A stretch of 64,000 nt of DNA from Sciurus carolinensis (taxonomy: Eukaryota; Chordata; Mammalia; Rodentia; Sciuridae). Below the pieces are notes generated by a model. That model saw nothing but the letters and a program-made list of their open reading frames with translations. It did not search any database and had not been told where the DNA came from. Within the stretch, counting starts at the first letter, position 1; each line of letters starts with the position of its first letter. The translations under genes and the position numbers were made by a program. Shown one piece after another: positions 1 through 12,352 of the stretch. The stretch covers positions 3,680,503 to 3,744,502 of the forward strand of contig NC_062229.1 of the NCBI RefSeq assembly GCF_902686445.1, read 5' to 3'.

Positions 1-122
1 GGCTGTCGTGGCTACTCCGCCTTGTACTCAGGCACTGGAACGTACCGGGTGCTCAATGAACGGTGCCCGTTGACCAGCTATCTTCAGAGGGTCACTCAAG
101 CACGTGCATGAAAACACGTTTG

Positions 123-329
123 CAGCTGGGTGTGGTGGCACATGCCTGTCATCCTAGGAACTTGGGAGGCTGAGGCAGGAGGAGCACACGTTTGATCCCG
201 GGACCAGCCTGGGAGACGCAATGAGACCCTATCTCAAAATGAAAAATAAAAGGGGCTGGGGTTGGAGCTCGGCGGGGAGCCTTGTCCAGCCCCCGAGGTC
301 CCAGTTCGATCCCCAGCACAGGGAAGAAA
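123..329 (+). mobile_element. B1-dID SINE
   Basis: 7SL-like half (tgtggtggcacatgcctgtc) then an A-rich linker and an ID half ending agttcgatccccagcac. Diverged; in ACER1 intron 1. Confidence 0.8.
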
Positions 330-1139
330 CTGCAGAGGGCCCTGCATGTGGAAAGTTCTGGATAAAAGGCCCCTAACTGCTACTTTCTCATCTGTGACCA
401 CACCGCACGACAGAGATCGTTTCCTATCTTCACGCCAACCCTGCAAGTCCCGCTTTCTAGTTTTCCTTTGGCAATGAGGAATTGTCCCCGACAGGTAAAG
501 TGATTTCTCTGAGGTCGCGCAGCACCTGTTTTTAGTCCCTGTGAGGACTGGGTAGGTGGTGATGAGCAGAAGGGGCTCCCTGTCCAGGCTGGGTGACCTA
601 ATTCCTCTGGGTCTGTCTTGCATCAGGGAAAGGGGAGGGACTGGAGGCACGCCCACCGCGGATGTGGCACTGCCGCCGTGGACCACAGGGGCGTGGGGGG
701 TGGGGACGGGAGGGCCCAGCTGGCTCCAGGGTCTCTGATAACATCGGTGATGCCTCATGCCGGGGTCCCCCTCCCTGCCTCCAGGGCTGGCCCCCACATT
801 TCCCATTACTTCACCCCACCCAGGTCGGGTGAGGCTGGAGCTGCCTCAGTGTGGGATCCTGTCCAAAGCCAGCCCAGCCCTGAGCAGCAGGACGTGCTGG
901 TCTCCCTGGGCACCACCCCAGGGGGCTTCCCCTCCTCCTTCATTCATTCCACGACCATTCCTTGAACTCCCACCAGGAGCTCGAGGATCTTTCCAGTGCC
1001 CTGAACAACATTCCTACCTCTGTGGGGTATGTCCAGTGCCAAGATCTGCAAGGGGAGGGTTGGAGAACTAAGTACCTTGGACTGGGGAGCACACCCACAT
1101 CTAGGAGCTCGGGAAACTGTTGTAGAAAACAGGGCTTGT

Positions 1140-1313
1140 GCCAGGCCCAGTGGTGCAAACCCATGATCCTGGGGACTGGGGAGGCCGAAGCAGGAGGATC
1201 GGGAGTTTGAGGCCAGCCTCAGCAACTTAGCGAGACCCTGTCTCAAAATAAAAAATAAAAGGGCTGGGAGTGTGGCTTGGTGGTCGAGCATCCTGGGTTC
1301 AGTCCCCAAGAAA
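1140..1313 (+). mobile_element. B1-dID SINE
   Basis: The B1 half has aggaggatcgggagtttgag and agaccctgtctcaaaataaa; the ID half is shortened (tgggttcagtcccc). In ACER1 intron 1. Confidence 0.8.
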
Positions 1314-1636
1314 GGGAGGAAGCAGGAAGGGCAGAAACACTCATAACCACGCCTGGGAGCCCCACACCGACGTGCAGACAGCGCAGGGCTCTGGGATCAT
1401 CCTGTGTCCTTGTATCAATAGAACCTGGGAGTGGAAAATCAAGGTGGCAAAGGCAAGGAAGGAGGGTGGGAGGTGAGGAGGACTGAGAGGAAGAGAGGCA
1501 GGAAGGGGTGGGGCGGAGGAATCCATCGCCCCCTCGGAAGGACTCGGTTTAGGGGCCCTTTCCCTCCCACAGTCCACACCCCAGCACCCTCCTCTCAGGC
1601 CACTGTTTCATTTCTGGGTTTGTTTGTTTGTTTGTT

Positions 1637-1825
1637 TTTTATACCAAGGATAAAACCCAGGGCACTTAGCCACTGAGCCACATCTCCAGCCCTATATTTT
1701 AGAGACAGCTCTGTATTTTAGAGACAGAGTCGCAATGATTGCTTGGTGCCTCGCTTTTGCTGAGGCTGGCTCGAGATCCTCCTGCCTCAGCCTCCTGAGC
1801 CGCTGAGATTACTGACGTGGCCACC
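1637..1825 (-). mobile_element. B1-dID SINE
   Basis: Reverse orientation: the ID half (ccactgagccacatctccag) comes first, then the 7SL half (gatcctcctgcctcagcctc). There is a short internal duplication of ttttagagacag. Confidence 0.8.
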
Positions 1826-4402
1826 ATTTCCGTCTCACTTCTGTTTTTTCACTAACTAATTTCCTGATTTATTTATTGTCTCTGCCTTCCCCCACTGGAC
1901 TGGGGCTTCCCTGAGGACAGGGGACACCTGTTTTATCCCTGTGTCCCTGGCAATTATCACGCAACACATCCAGCAGAGCGCAGAAAGTGGGCTGAATCCA
2001 TCCGCGCTGTGACGCCTGCAAGCGCCTCGCTCCACCTCCTCATCGCTGAGGTCCAACCCCACCACCCACGCCTGGCCTGTCACCTTCAAGGATAGTCACC
2101 TGCGTCCATTGAACACCTGCCCACTAGCGCTGGTCCTGGGCAGGGTGAACAGAACAGGCGCCAGCCACAGCACAAGGCTGACTCGGGAAGGCCAGATGCC
2201 GCCATTGTTGCTAAGCACTGGGAACCAGGACCCCTCAGCTCGTGGGTGAGAGGCTCTGGGACCAGGTTCTTTGGCATGCTGTGTGACCCTGGGGAAGGAG
2301 CTTGCCCCTTCTGAGTCTTTATTATCTGTTGGGGGACATGAGGGTAACTACTGCATAGGATTTTTTACGAGGATTATATGAAGTGCTAGGTATTAAATAA
2401 AATTAATAAGTGTCAAATCAATAAACAAGTACCACTTCTGCATTTCTGTGCTCCTTTAGATTCTGATGATAATAGTTTCAATACATTTAATGCTTAGAAG
2501 TCCCAGAAGCTGTGAGGTTCTGTTATATCTCTATTTTTAAAAAGAGATCTACATCATGTACTATAAAATCCACTTTTAAAGAAATCAATTCAGTGGTTTC
2601 CAGCGTACTTCAAGGTCTTATAACCACCACCTCTACCTAATTCCAGAACGTTTTTCTTACCCCCAAGTGGAGCTTGCCCTCAGCCTCCCAGCCCTGCACG
2701 CTCAGATGCACGCCTGTCCCTGGACTCCCGGTCCTCGACGTCTCCGGTTACTGGTCACGCTGTGGCCTGTGTCTGGCTCTCAATGAGCACAAGGTCCTCC
2801 GGTCCATCAGCCCTCGCTCCTGCTGGTGGCGGAGGGATCTCCAGGTGTGCGTGCCTGGGCCAGCCCCTGCGTGGCCTGGGAGCTGACACCCTGACACCTG
2901 CCCTGAGGGTGCTTGCTGAACGGACGCAGTGCGTGGTGGCCTTCCCCAGCACATCAGCCCCTCTGCATCTCCAGAGCCCAGGATGGCGCCTGGCACGGGC
3001 CCTGAGCTCAGTCATCCTTGTGGGAACAGAATGGAGAGGTCGCTGTCCCACGGGGGACCCTCCCCCCCGCCCGGTGGGCAGCATGGGATCGTCCACAGGA
3101 GGAGAGAGGTCCCGAGGGAACATCAAGTCCGCACCGGGTTGCATCGAGTGTGTCCATACTCTATTCGTCATGTCTTCCCTGCCTGAGGACGAGGACTGCG
3201 CCCCCCAGAGGCCCCGGGTCCTCACTTGCTGGTCAGTGGGGAGGAAGGCAGAAGAGGGAGGTGCCGCCAGATCGCTAGTGTGCTTGTGTTAGGGTCTGCC
3301 CGGCGCACATAACCAGAGGCCCAGAGAGGGGTGACTGTCCCCTGGGCCACACAGCACTCACAGAAGAGCTGGGACCCGCAACACTGCAGAGGCCAGCAGC
3401 AGGAGGCTCAGGGAGGAGGCGGACAGCCAGCACCCCTTCCCACTGTCCCTGCTCTGGTCTCTCTTCAGTGCCCCGGGCTCCTGCTCCTCCTCGCCTCCTG
3501 CCTTTCCCCAGACAGGTAGGCCGCCCCTTTGTTCTTTAAGGGGGTGAAAGAGAGTCTCCTGAAGAGGAGGAGATGCAGACCCCAAAGCAGCAGCCTCCGG
3601 GAGCCGGGGGCCTTGACCCTTCCACCCGAACCACTCGGAAATCCAAACTCTCCAGCCCAGGAGGAGGCCAGCAGGCCAAGAGGAGGCCAGCAGGCCAAGA
3701 GGGACAGGTGCTAACTGGAGCGACCCCACCCTGACTTCTGCCCTGCCCTCACCTGCTCAAGGTAGCACTCGCCTTGACCTCTGCTCCTGTCGGGTGACCC
3801 CTCTCGGCTCTCCTGGCCCACAGCTGACGACCAGGCGACCTCACACCTCGGCTCTCAGCTGCTGGAAGCTGCTGGTGACTCCCGAGGGCACTGATGGACT
3901 CCGCCTCAGCCTGCCTTGCTGATTTGGCCCAGAAACCTCCCCAGTCCTTCCTCTCACTCTGGCAGCCTGCGCTCTGGCTTCAAACCACCTGCTGTTTTCT
4001 AACAGGATGTGCTTTCTTGCCTCGGGGCCTTTGCCTCTGTCATGCCCCTTGCCCAGCAGCCTGAGAGAACATTCGCTGCAGTCCTGAGACTCGTGCGCCC
4101 TGCCCCCTCGACCTCTCCTCCCCATTTGGCAAGCGGAAGCCTGGTGCCCCACCCTTACAGCTCCCACCCCCAGCTTCTGCTGGTTCCTCCAGCTGCCTCA
4201 AGCTCACCATGGGGTACAGGAACACACCTCTGATTCTGGACACACCGCTTGCACACGGCCTGAGCGTGCTGAGCCTCTCTGGAACCTAAGGATCACCCAG
4301 CTCTCCTTGGTGTGTAGCATTTTGTTGAAAGAATGAGCTTGCCAGTGAACACAAGATGAATTTCTAGCACTCCAACATGGCAGTTAAGATACGTTTGTTG
4401 GA
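1826..4402. other. ACER1 intron 1, no feature recognised
   Basis: Mixed-composition single-copy-looking DNA with an AT-richer patch at about 2330-2650 and a small tandem duplication of gaggccagcaggccaag at 3664-3698. No exon-like frame with splice sites was found. Confidence 0.5.
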
Positions 4403-4601
4403 GCAAGGTGCGGTGGCCCACGCCTGTCATCCCAGCAACTCAGGAGGCTGAGGCAGGAGGATCAATAGTTTGAGGCCAGCCTCAGCAAGTTAGAGGCCCT
4501 GAGCAACTTAGTGAGACCCTGTCACAAAATAAAAAATAAAAAGGGCCGGGATGTGGCTTGGTGGTTAAGTGCCCCTGGGTTCAATCCCCGGTACCAAATA
4601 A
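4403..4601 (+). mobile_element. B1-dID SINE
   Basis: Nearly full dimer: ggtggcccacgcctgtcatc to gggttcaatccccggtacc. It has a small internal duplication around caagttagaggccctgagca. Confidence 0.88.
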
Positions 4602-5386
4602 AATGTTTGTGGGCGGTGGGGTGTAGATCCATGGCGGCGCCTTGCCGAGCTGCGGGACTCCTCACCAAGTGCTGGTCCCCCTTTCTCCTCACATTCCAGC
4701 CCCAGAAACAACTTTCTCCCTTCCCAATCTGACCAGCTCTGCTTTGACTTCCAGAATTTTGTACATCCTTTTCGCCTCTTCGGGTCTCCACTTCCAGACT
4801 CCACCGTGCTCAGGGAACTCCTAGGTACCCTTCCTCACGAAGCCTCCCGACACCTGGGCTGAGTCCTTTGCCCTTCCCTTCTACGACCTTGACCGAGCAG
4901 CTGGGCTCTGCCTCCTGCCCCGACCCAGCTCTCTGCAAGCAGAGAAAGATTCCTCTTTGGAGTGACAGTCTCAACGTGAATCATGATTCATAAGCAGGCC
5001 ACGATGAGATCAATGTGAACAGGTTTTGAAAACGTTTTCTGCTGCCTACTTTGACCTTCGTTGACATTCCTAGATCAAGAGCTCTTAAATAGCTGCACAG
5101 AATTTCGCCGAAGTGTATTCAGCCCCACAGACAGGCAGCGGGCTGCAGCTTCCATTTTATTTATTCATCTATTTATCACGATTCCAAATGACTCAAATGT
5201 ATACAAGCCTTGTCTTTTGGGTTGATTTCTTTGATACAGATTCCCAGAGGCGCAATGACTCATTTGGAACTGGGTCGTCATTTGTAAATGGATATTTGTG
5301 TCCCTAGACGCAAATCATCAGGGTGCACACAGGAGACGGCAGCAAGAAGATGTGTCACATCCACTAGGAAGAAACTGTTTATTTTA

Positions 5387-5482
5387 GGCCTGGGGATATA
5401 GCTCAGTGGGTAGAGTACTTGACTCACAAGCACAAGGCCCTGGGTTCAAATTCCCAGCACCGCAAAAAAAAAAAAAAGAAAA
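5387..5482 (+). mobile_element. ID SINE with perfect target duplication
   Basis: tRNA-derived monomer with an A box (tagctcagtgggtagagt), a B box (gggttcaaattcc) and a poly(A) tail. Flanked by the 18-bp direct repeat aagaaactgtttatttta at 5369-5386 and 5483-5500, so a young insertion. Confidence 0.95.
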
Positions 5483-5530
5483 AAGAAACTGTTTATTTTA
5501 TTCTATGTTAATCTATTTTATTGTTTTGAA

Positions 5531-5640
5531 TAGGGTCTCACTTTGTTGCCCAGGCTGGCCTTGAACTCCTGGGCTCGAGTGATCCTCCTGCCTTAACCTT
5601 CTGAGTAGCTGGTATAACAGACAAAAGTCACCACGCCTGG
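5531..5640 (-). mobile_element. B1-like 7SL monomer
   Basis: Reverse-oriented 7SL-derived monomer (agggtctcactttgttgccc, gatcctcctgccttaacc) without an ID half. Confidence 0.75.
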
Positions 5641-5703
5641 GTTAAACTCTTCATTTTTTTAAGTTACAGTATTTTTATATCTTTATTTTGTTTATTTAAT
5701 GTT

Positions 5704-5781
5704 ATGCAGTGCTGAGGATTAAACCCAGTGCCTCTCACGTGCTAGGCTAGAGCTCTACCACTGAGCTACACCCCTAGCTCC
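5704..5781 (-). mobile_element. ID SINE
   Basis: Reverse-oriented ID monomer: gtgctgaggattaaacccag to accactgagctacacccc. Confidence 0.75.
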
Positions 5782-5807
5782 CTTAAACTCACAGTTTTTT
5801 TATTTTC

Positions 5808-6006
5808 CTGTACCAGGGCTTGAGCCCAGGGGCCTTAACCACTGAGCCACATCCCCAGTCCTTTTTTTATATTTTATTTAGAGACAGGGTCTTGCTGAGT
5901 TGCTTAGTGCCTCACTAAGTCGCTGAGGCTAGCTTTGAACTGGAGATCCCTCTGCCTCAGCCACCTGAGCTTCTGGGATTACAGGCATGCACCATTGAGC
6001 CTGGCT
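5808..6006 (-). mobile_element. B1-dID SINE
   Basis: Reverse dimer: ccactgagccacatccccag, then gagacagggtcttgctgagt, then gggattacaggcatgcacca. Confidence 0.88.
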
Positions 6007-6468
6007 TTAACTCACTTTTAATCCCTAATTCAGAGCAAAGAATTCGATCCCCTTCCTGTTCTCCATTTGAGCGGTTTTTTTACGTGTGAGTGTATCAAAG
6101 GTGGGCAGACCGCGCCCCTGAGCCTAATTCAGCCCAAGCCGCGTATCATATGCTTGGCAAGCTAAAAGGTAACGCGAATGGTGAAAATTATTTGGCAAGG
6201 TGTGAAAATGATAGGAAATCCGTGTTGCAGCATCCATAAATAAAGTTTTCTTGGAACACTGCCACATTCAGTCACTTACAGATCTCCCAGGAGGCTTTGA
6301 AGCCATCAGCAGAGCTGAAGAGTTGGGACACAGAACATATATCCCATATAGTCCAAAGTATTTACTAGCTGGGTCTGTGTAGAACAAGTTTGACAGTCCA
6401 CCCCACCCCCCTGAATGATATAATTATCACTCAGCAGTGTTTTGGAGGAGAAAACCTTGGGGAAACAC

Positions 6469-6472
<4 letters not shown>

Positions 6473-6520
<48 letters not shown>

Positions 6521-6526
6521 TGCGTG
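6473..6526. repeat. (TG)n microsatellite
   Basis: About 22 uninterrupted TG units followed by a CGCGTGCGTG variant end, abutting a reverse SINE. Confidence 0.95.
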
Positions 6527-6706
6527 CACTGGGGAAGAAGCCCAGAGCCTCACACATGCTATAAGCACATGCACTACCACTGAGCTGCACCCCAGCCCCT
6601 TTTATGTTGAGTCCTTGCTAGGTTCCGGAGACTGGCCTCAAGCTTGTGATCCTCCTGCCTCAGCCTCCAGAGTCACTGGGTGACGCACAGGCACCACCGC
6701 GCCCAC
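6527..6706 (-). mobile_element. B1-dID SINE, diverged
   Basis: Reverse ID half (taccactgagctgcacccca) and 7SL half (gatcctcctgcctcagcctc). Confidence 0.75.
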
Positions 6707-8392
6707 TGAGGAACCTTTTCTAACACACCTGGGATTCCACTTCTCAACCCCTAGTTTGATCTTTCAGTATCAAAAGCAGGGTTAATCCCGGCAGATAGTC
6801 TCCTCCTCCAGGAAGCCTTTCTTGACCCCCTAAGGAGGCTCCCTGACCACCTTCCCAGCAGCCTCTGTGCCCCACATCACAGCCTTTTCCACAGAGGAGA
6901 AAAGATCCAAGCACACACTTGCAGCAGGAAAAGGAGGAGGTCGGCGACTGGAGGTGCAGGTCCCAGATAAGACACTGGGCCGTCTCTTTCCTAATCTCCG
7001 TCCTGACTTTAGAAAGCTTGAGGCCGCCCGCAGCCTCCCAGGGTGTCCACAGGGGCAGGTTAATGGAGGATCCTGTGTGAGAGGGCAGCGCTGGACCCTC
7101 CCCGACTCTGTCAGTACCCTCTCCAGGCCTTCTGCAGGGACCCCTGTGGGGACGGGCCCAACAGAGAACATTCTGGGCCACAGGGGCTCCCGGGAAACAC
7201 AGAGAGAAGAGTCCCAGAACCCCCACCCCTCTTCCCAGCCTCTGATGAGCAGCACATTCATCCCCTTCCCAGAATATATATGGGACAACTGAGGACCAGA
7301 AAGGACATCTCCAGCCGGGGAGGAGCGAGCTCCAGGGAGATCAGGAGGAGCCACTGGGTCTCACATTCCCAGCTCCTGGAAGCCACTAGTTCAAAGCTAA
7401 CATGGCCAGAGCAAACCCGGGCATCCTAGAATTGAGCTCCCCACATTTTTCAGTTCCCAAAAAAGTTTCCTAGAGTCATCAAGTTCAAGTTCACCCTGGT
7501 CGTGCGTGCCAGGTGACCCTAAGCATGTCTTCTGACCTCTGAATACCAGCTTCCCCAGGTAGAAGATGGGAGGGTGTCCTGCGTCATCGCAAAGATTCAA
7601 GGAGGCTCTTCAGGTAAAACTCAGTACAGTGCCTGGCACACGGCAGGTGCCCGGGGAAGTGCCCAGAGAAGGCACACCCACCTGCAGACTGTGCAGTGCG
7701 CGGAGCTGAGCCCCGCCGTGAGAGCCTGCCTCCCTGGGCACCGCGGTCCTGCTCAGGAAGAGCTCCGCTGCAGGTGTCTTTCTATGATGCCACATCTCTC
7801 AAGCTTTGGTTCAATGCCATGTCATGTACCCACCCTGATTTTTAAGCACTTCCAGTGTTGTGTTGTAGCAGACCTCGGGAGGATGACTGACCATCTCACT
7901 GTGCCCAGAACCAAAGAATTTGGGGAGGTGAAACTTTCAGTGCTAAAACTAGGATAGTCCCAGGAAAACAAATGATTTGCGCTGGGCTGGAGGAGCCTCG
8001 AGAACAAGCCAGACACAGTCACCTCCTCCACGAAGCCTTCCCTGATCCACCCTTACTGACTCGGAGGCCTCCTCTGGGTATCCTCACAGCTGCCTGCGCA
8101 CCCCCCATTACAGCACCATCACCCGGGTTGCAAACGCCTGCACAGCTGTGTTCCCCGCTCAGAGCAGCAGCCTGCTCCTCCCTAGCCCGGCTGCATTTCC
8201 TACTATGGAGGGCGATGCCAAATAAAGACAAAATAAATGAATGAAAGCTGACACTCCTTGTCTAACCGATGAGAAGACGGAGCCACACACAGGCTGGTTG
8301 CGGATTTCCCAGCGAGGATGCAGAGAAGCCGGGTCTCGAACTCGCGCCTGGTGCGACCCCCGCCCCCAGCCCGCATGCGCTGCCCGCCTCAC
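6707..8392. other. ACER1 intron 1 next to exon 1, no feature recognised
   Basis: No repeat or exon could be assigned. Open frames here on both strands lack splice sites or family resemblance. Confidence 0.45.
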
Positions 8393-8485
8393 CGTGTTGT
8401 AGAACTCGGCCACCAGCGGCGAGTGCTGGAAGTTGCTCTCGCACCAGTCCACCTCGGAGCTCTGGTACTCAAAGATGCTGGGCAT
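8393..8485 (-). CDS. ACER1: Alkaline ceramidase 1, first coding exon (partial gene)
   Basis: This exon encodes 31 residues beginning MPSIFEYQSSEVDWCESNFQ and ending VAEFYNT, followed by a GTGAGG donor at 8387-8392. The sequence matches the N terminus of human ACER1, an endoplasmic-reticulum multipass hydrolase that cleaves ceramide to sphingosine and fatty acid at alkaline pH, chiefly in epidermis. The Glu-Trp-Cys region near residues 11-20 is the conserved lumenal start of the family; the membrane helices and the metal-binding His/Asp residues lie in later exons. I found no second exon at lower coordinates, so intron 1 is longer than 8.4 kb and the rest of the gene is outside the window. It is divergent from CLPP, which starts 10.4 kb to the right. 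Identity is firm; the exon end rests on the splice donor. Confidence 0.93.
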
Positions 8486-9134
8486 CCTCACGGCACCTGC
8501 CACCTGCTCACTGTGCCCGGGAGAGACAGGCAGGCAGAGCAAGTGAGCCCAGGAGTGCCCGGCCCAGCTGAGGTGGGAGAGGACAGCTTGGTGCCCCGCG
8601 GCAGGCCAAGAGGAAAAACCTGCTGGGCAGCTCCCTGGTTGCGCCAGGGCAGCCTGGCTGATGCTACGCAGTGGTGGTGGTGGCCTTGGGCACCAACCAC
8701 GGAGCTGGCACTGCTCAGGTGGGGCGCGGGTGAGCAGGGAGGAAGCCTCCCATTCCGACTCCCAAGTTGGGAGCCATGGACTGATCTAGAATGGTAAGGC
8801 AACAGAGTCCTCCATGGTAAGAGTACCATGCTCTCTGATTCACAGATGAGCAAACCGAGGCAGAGAGAGCAAAGTTAGTCGGTGGTAACAACCAGGCCGG
8901 TTCTGAACCTCAGGCTCCTACCATTAGGCCTTACTGCCTGGGCACCATTCAAAGCCTGACACTGGAGCTGCTGTTGGACACCCACTCCAATGGGCTTGGC
9001 TCCGCCCACGAGAGCCCTTGGCTAGGAGACTCTGTCCTATTGTTTCCGCTTTGGGGACCTCTGTTTTCCTGTCTCTACTGTGGAAAGTGGGCTGGACGGA
9101 AGCCACTTCTCATGGATGGTCAAGACCTCAAGTG

Positions 9135-9300
9135 GGCTTGGGTGCCATGGCCCACAGCTATATCCCAGCGACAAGGAGATGAGGCAGGAGGATTGCAAGT
9201 TTGAGGCCAGACTGAGCACCCTAGTCTCGCTTGTCTTTAAACGGGGTGGTGGTGGCTGGGGCAGAGCACTTGCTCAGCACACGTGGGGGAGGGAGATGTG
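9135..9300 (+). mobile_element. Degraded B1-dID SINE
   Basis: gaggcaggaggattgcaagt and a broken ID half (ggctggggcagagcacttgc) are recognisable. Confidence 0.55.
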
Positions 9301-10354
9301 GAGTTACAAATCTGAGGTCCCCAGATCTGGCTTCTAGGAACTGAGGGCCTCTGAGACAGACAGATAAGCTGGGCCTGGATTTCTGACCTCCTTGATTTCC
9401 TAAACCATGTGACCTTGGGCAAGTGGATGCACCTCTCTGATCCTCAGCTTGCTCACCTGTAATACGAAATGACCTTTATAGATGGAATTGTCACAAAGAA
9501 ATGCGGCAGGTGGAGGGCTTGGCTCGCTGTCTGGATCAGAGGAGGCTTTCAGGAAGTGGTAGTGGTGTTCCTTAGTGCAGGTGCCCTTGAGCTTTAAGGC
9601 AAGCCCGAGGGACGGCGACGAGGATGGTGATGAGGAAGGGCACACTAACTTCACACCCACGCCAGACTCTTCTGGGTGTTCGGCATTCAGTATTATCTCG
9701 TTAATGTTCCTAACAGCCCTGAGACAGGAGCTGCTTTTTCTTCTGATGGCTAATAAGGACACAGACGCTCAGAACTGAAGCAACTCACCCAGGTCACATA
9801 TCTAGAAAGGGACAGCCGGAGGCCGGCCATGTCGCCTCCGAGCCTGTTTCCTTGCCTGCAAAATGGGGACAGCAGTGGTCCCTGCTTCCCAGGTTCCTTG
9901 TGTTTTCTCCAGCCAGATGACCGGGCCCCACGGAGGCTGTGTGGCAGGAGGTGACTCCTCTGCACTCTCCTCCTTGCAGGGACCGGCTCAGAGCTGGTGT
10001 CTGACGCCTCCTGACACACAGTCTCTCCTGGGGTCCCGCCGGACTTGCCACACAAGGCGCATGCGCGGGCCTCGCCCTTGACACAGGTGCATCTTCGGAG
10101 CAGGTGGGGTCGCCGTCTCATTCACTGCAGGGTCAGACGCTTCTTTCATTAAGTAAATGTATTTAAGCTTCATAATTATGGTGTTGCTTACACAAATCTG
10201 TACACGTGATGAAATCCCATCAACGCCCTCAGCCAGGCTTGTCAGAGCTGTTGAAATCCGAATGCGGTCTCTAGATCATATCAGTGCCAACTTTCTGGTT
10301 TTGAAATGGTGTTGTTATGTAAGATGTCACCACTGGAAAAGTTGCTCTTTTCCT

Positions 10355-10425
10355 GCTGCTGGGGGTTGAACCCAGGGCCTCGTGCGTGCTAAGCATGTGC
10401 TCCCAAACTGCCTGCCCCCCAACTC
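10355..10425 (-). mobile_element. ID SINE fragment
   Basis: Reverse ID: gggggttgaacccagggcct to gctaagcatgtgctcc; the A-box end is lost. Confidence 0.6.
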
Positions 10426-10504
10426 CTGTGCTGCTCTCACACCTTCCTGCAAGACCGTGATTCTTCTAAAAAAAAAAACAAAAGATTTTTAAAAGTGTCG
10501 ATTT

Positions 10505-10591
10505 GGGGCTGGGGGTGTGGCTCAGTTGGTAGAGCACTATGCCTATCAAGCATAAGGCCCTGCGTTCAATCCTCAGCACTGAAGAAAAAAA
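10505..10591 (+). mobile_element. ID SINE
   Basis: gggctgggggtgtggctcag to gttcaatcctcagcactg with an A-rich tail. Confidence 0.85.
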
Positions 10592-10608
10592 GTGTTCATT
10601 TATATTTT

Positions 10609-10717
10609 TTCTCTTTTCTTTTCTTTTCTTTCTTTCTTTTTCTTTCTTTCTTTCTTTCTTTCTTTCTTTTTTCTTTTCTCTCTCTCTCTTTCCTTCCTTC
10701 TTTCCTTCTTTTCTTTC

Positions 10718-10764
<47 letters not shown>

Positions 10765-10785
10765 GTCTCTCTCTCCCCCTCTCTC
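10609..10785. repeat. (TTTC)n/(TTCC)n/(TC)n compound pyrimidine repeat
   Basis: About 175 bp of pure pyrimidine on the plus strand apart from a few A and G. The spurious Ser/Phe/Leu and Glu/Arg/Lys open frames here come from it. Confidence 0.95.
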
Positions 10786-10792
10786 TTCTCTT

Positions 10793-10945
10793 TGTGCTGG
10801 GGATTGAACTCAGGGACCCTACCACTAAGCAATATCCCCAGCCCTTTAATTTTATCTTGAGACAGGGTCTCACTGAGTTGTTTAGGCTGACCTTGAACTT
10901 ATAATCCTCCTGCATCCTGAGTCGTTGGGATGACAAGCATGGATT
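10793..10945 (-). mobile_element. B1-dID SINE, shortened
   Basis: Reverse ID half (gtgctggggattgaactcag) and 7SL half (gagacagggtctcactgagt). Confidence 0.8.
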
Positions 10946-10984
10946 AGGGTTTTTATCGACGTGTGAATGGAGAAACAAAACACA

Positions 10985-11110
10985 GTCTCTTTGTACAATG
11001 GAATATTATTCAGCTTTTAAAAATGGCAAAAATTCTGACCATGAGAACATTATGTTATAATGCCGTATTGTCACATGTTTGGAAATTTGAATGATTCAAG
11101 TGAAAATCAC
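10985..11110 (+). mobile_element. Old L1 3'-end fragment
   Basis: The motif acaatggaatattattcagc followed by A-rich DNA is a typical L1 ORF2/3' junction. Only about 120 bp remain. Confidence 0.5.
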
Positions 11111-11251
11111 AGTACATACAACTGGCTACGTAAATAGGTCCAAAGCATGAGCAGGGGACTCGTGAATGTCATGATCTGAGGAGCTCTGGCAACTTCAAGC
11201 ATTTCCTTGACAGAAAGGAGGATTGAGGACAGGAAGGACAAAGGTTGCATC

Positions 11252-11368
11252 CAGCCCAGGCACCACCTGGCTACTCGGGAGGCTGAGGCAGGTGGACCAC
11301 AAGAAGCCAGGAGCAGAAGGCCAGCCTGGACAACACAGCAAAACACTGTCGCAAGAGAAAAAAAAAGT
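11252..11368 (+). mobile_element. B1-like 7SL monomer
   Basis: ctactcgggaggctgaggca and gccagcctggacaacacagc with a short A tail. Confidence 0.7.
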
Positions 11369-11759
11369 TATATCTAAAATCTCCAGGTAGAAGGTTTGAT
11401 CTGGACACGCCTCAGATCACATGTGGGGTGGGCCAGGGCAAGTGACCTCAAACTTTCAAGAAGTCCCTTACATTGGCTTCTAATGGGGGCTAACTCCATG
11501 GCCCATTTGGAAAAGTTTTGCTAAATAAAATACAGGAAGCCCAGTTACATTTGAATTTCAGATAAGCTGTGCGATGAATAACTTTTAACATAAATAGGCT
11601 CCAATATGTTGCATGGGGCCAACTTGTGCTAAAAAACGATTCCTTGCGTATCTTCAGTAGGGCGCTGTGTTTTCATTTGCTACACCTGAGATGCCTAACT
11701 GGGAAGCACAGGCAGCGGTGTCTCTCAGATGCCACACCTGGTATTAACAACTGGGGCTC

Positions 11760-12018
11760 AAAATAGAAGAAAAGTGGTACGGACATTTTTTCTTATAATC
11801 ATCCCCTAAACAATACAGCAAAACAATTTGCACGCATGAACATTGCCTTAGGTATTACAAGTCCTTTAGAGACCATTTGAAGTTTCTGATAGAATATGTG
11901 TAGGTTTTATGCAGAATAAATTGTGCCATTTTATATGAGGGACTTGAACTCCAGGATTTTGGTATCCACAGGGGGTGCTGGTACCAATTCCCTGTGAATA
12001 CCCAGGGACCACTGCCTC
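11760..12018 (+). mobile_element. Tigger/MER2-like DNA transposon fragment
   Basis: Contains the family's recognisable core: ccctaaacaatacag, gccattttatatgagggact, ggattttggtatccacaggg and a terminal gggaccactg. The left end is missing. Confidence 0.7.
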
Positions 12019-12065
12019 TTTTTAACTGAGCCCCTGCCCCATTCATCCCTCCAAACAAGAGCTCC

Positions 12066-12272
12066 AGCCTGGCACAGTAGTGTGCACCTGTAATTCCAGC
12101 AACTCAGGAGTCTGAGGCAGGAGGATGGGCCAGTTTTAGGCCAATCTGGGCAACTGAGCAATATCCTCAACAACTTCACAAAACCCTACCTCAAAATGAA
12201 AAAATAAAAAGCGTTGGGAATGTAGATCAGTGATAAAGCACCCCTCGATTCAATTCCCAGGAACAAAAAAGA
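12066..12272 (+). mobile_element. B1-dID SINE
   Basis: gcacctgtaattccagcaac to gattcaattcccaggaac. Confidence 0.82.
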
Positions 12273-12293
12273 AATTTCAATAAAATAAAAAAG

Positions 12294-12352
12294 GTTCAGG
12301 AGGTAGCTCAGTGGTAAAGTGCCCCTGGGTTCAATCCCCAGTCCCATAAATA
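12294..12352 (+). mobile_element. ID SINE, 5' shortened
   Basis: gtagctcagtggtaaagtgc to ggttcaatccccagtccc with an AAATAAAT tail, directly behind the preceding SINE. Confidence 0.75.

Noticed and set aside
1..8392. Search for ACER1 exon 2
   Set aside because: No minus-strand stretch encoding the conserved membrane segment that follows FYNT was found, so the exon is taken to be outside the window.
10466..10978. Long Ser/Phe/Leu and Glu/Arg/Lys open frames on both strands
   Set aside because: They are translations of a TTTC/TC simple repeat plus SINE edges, not genes.
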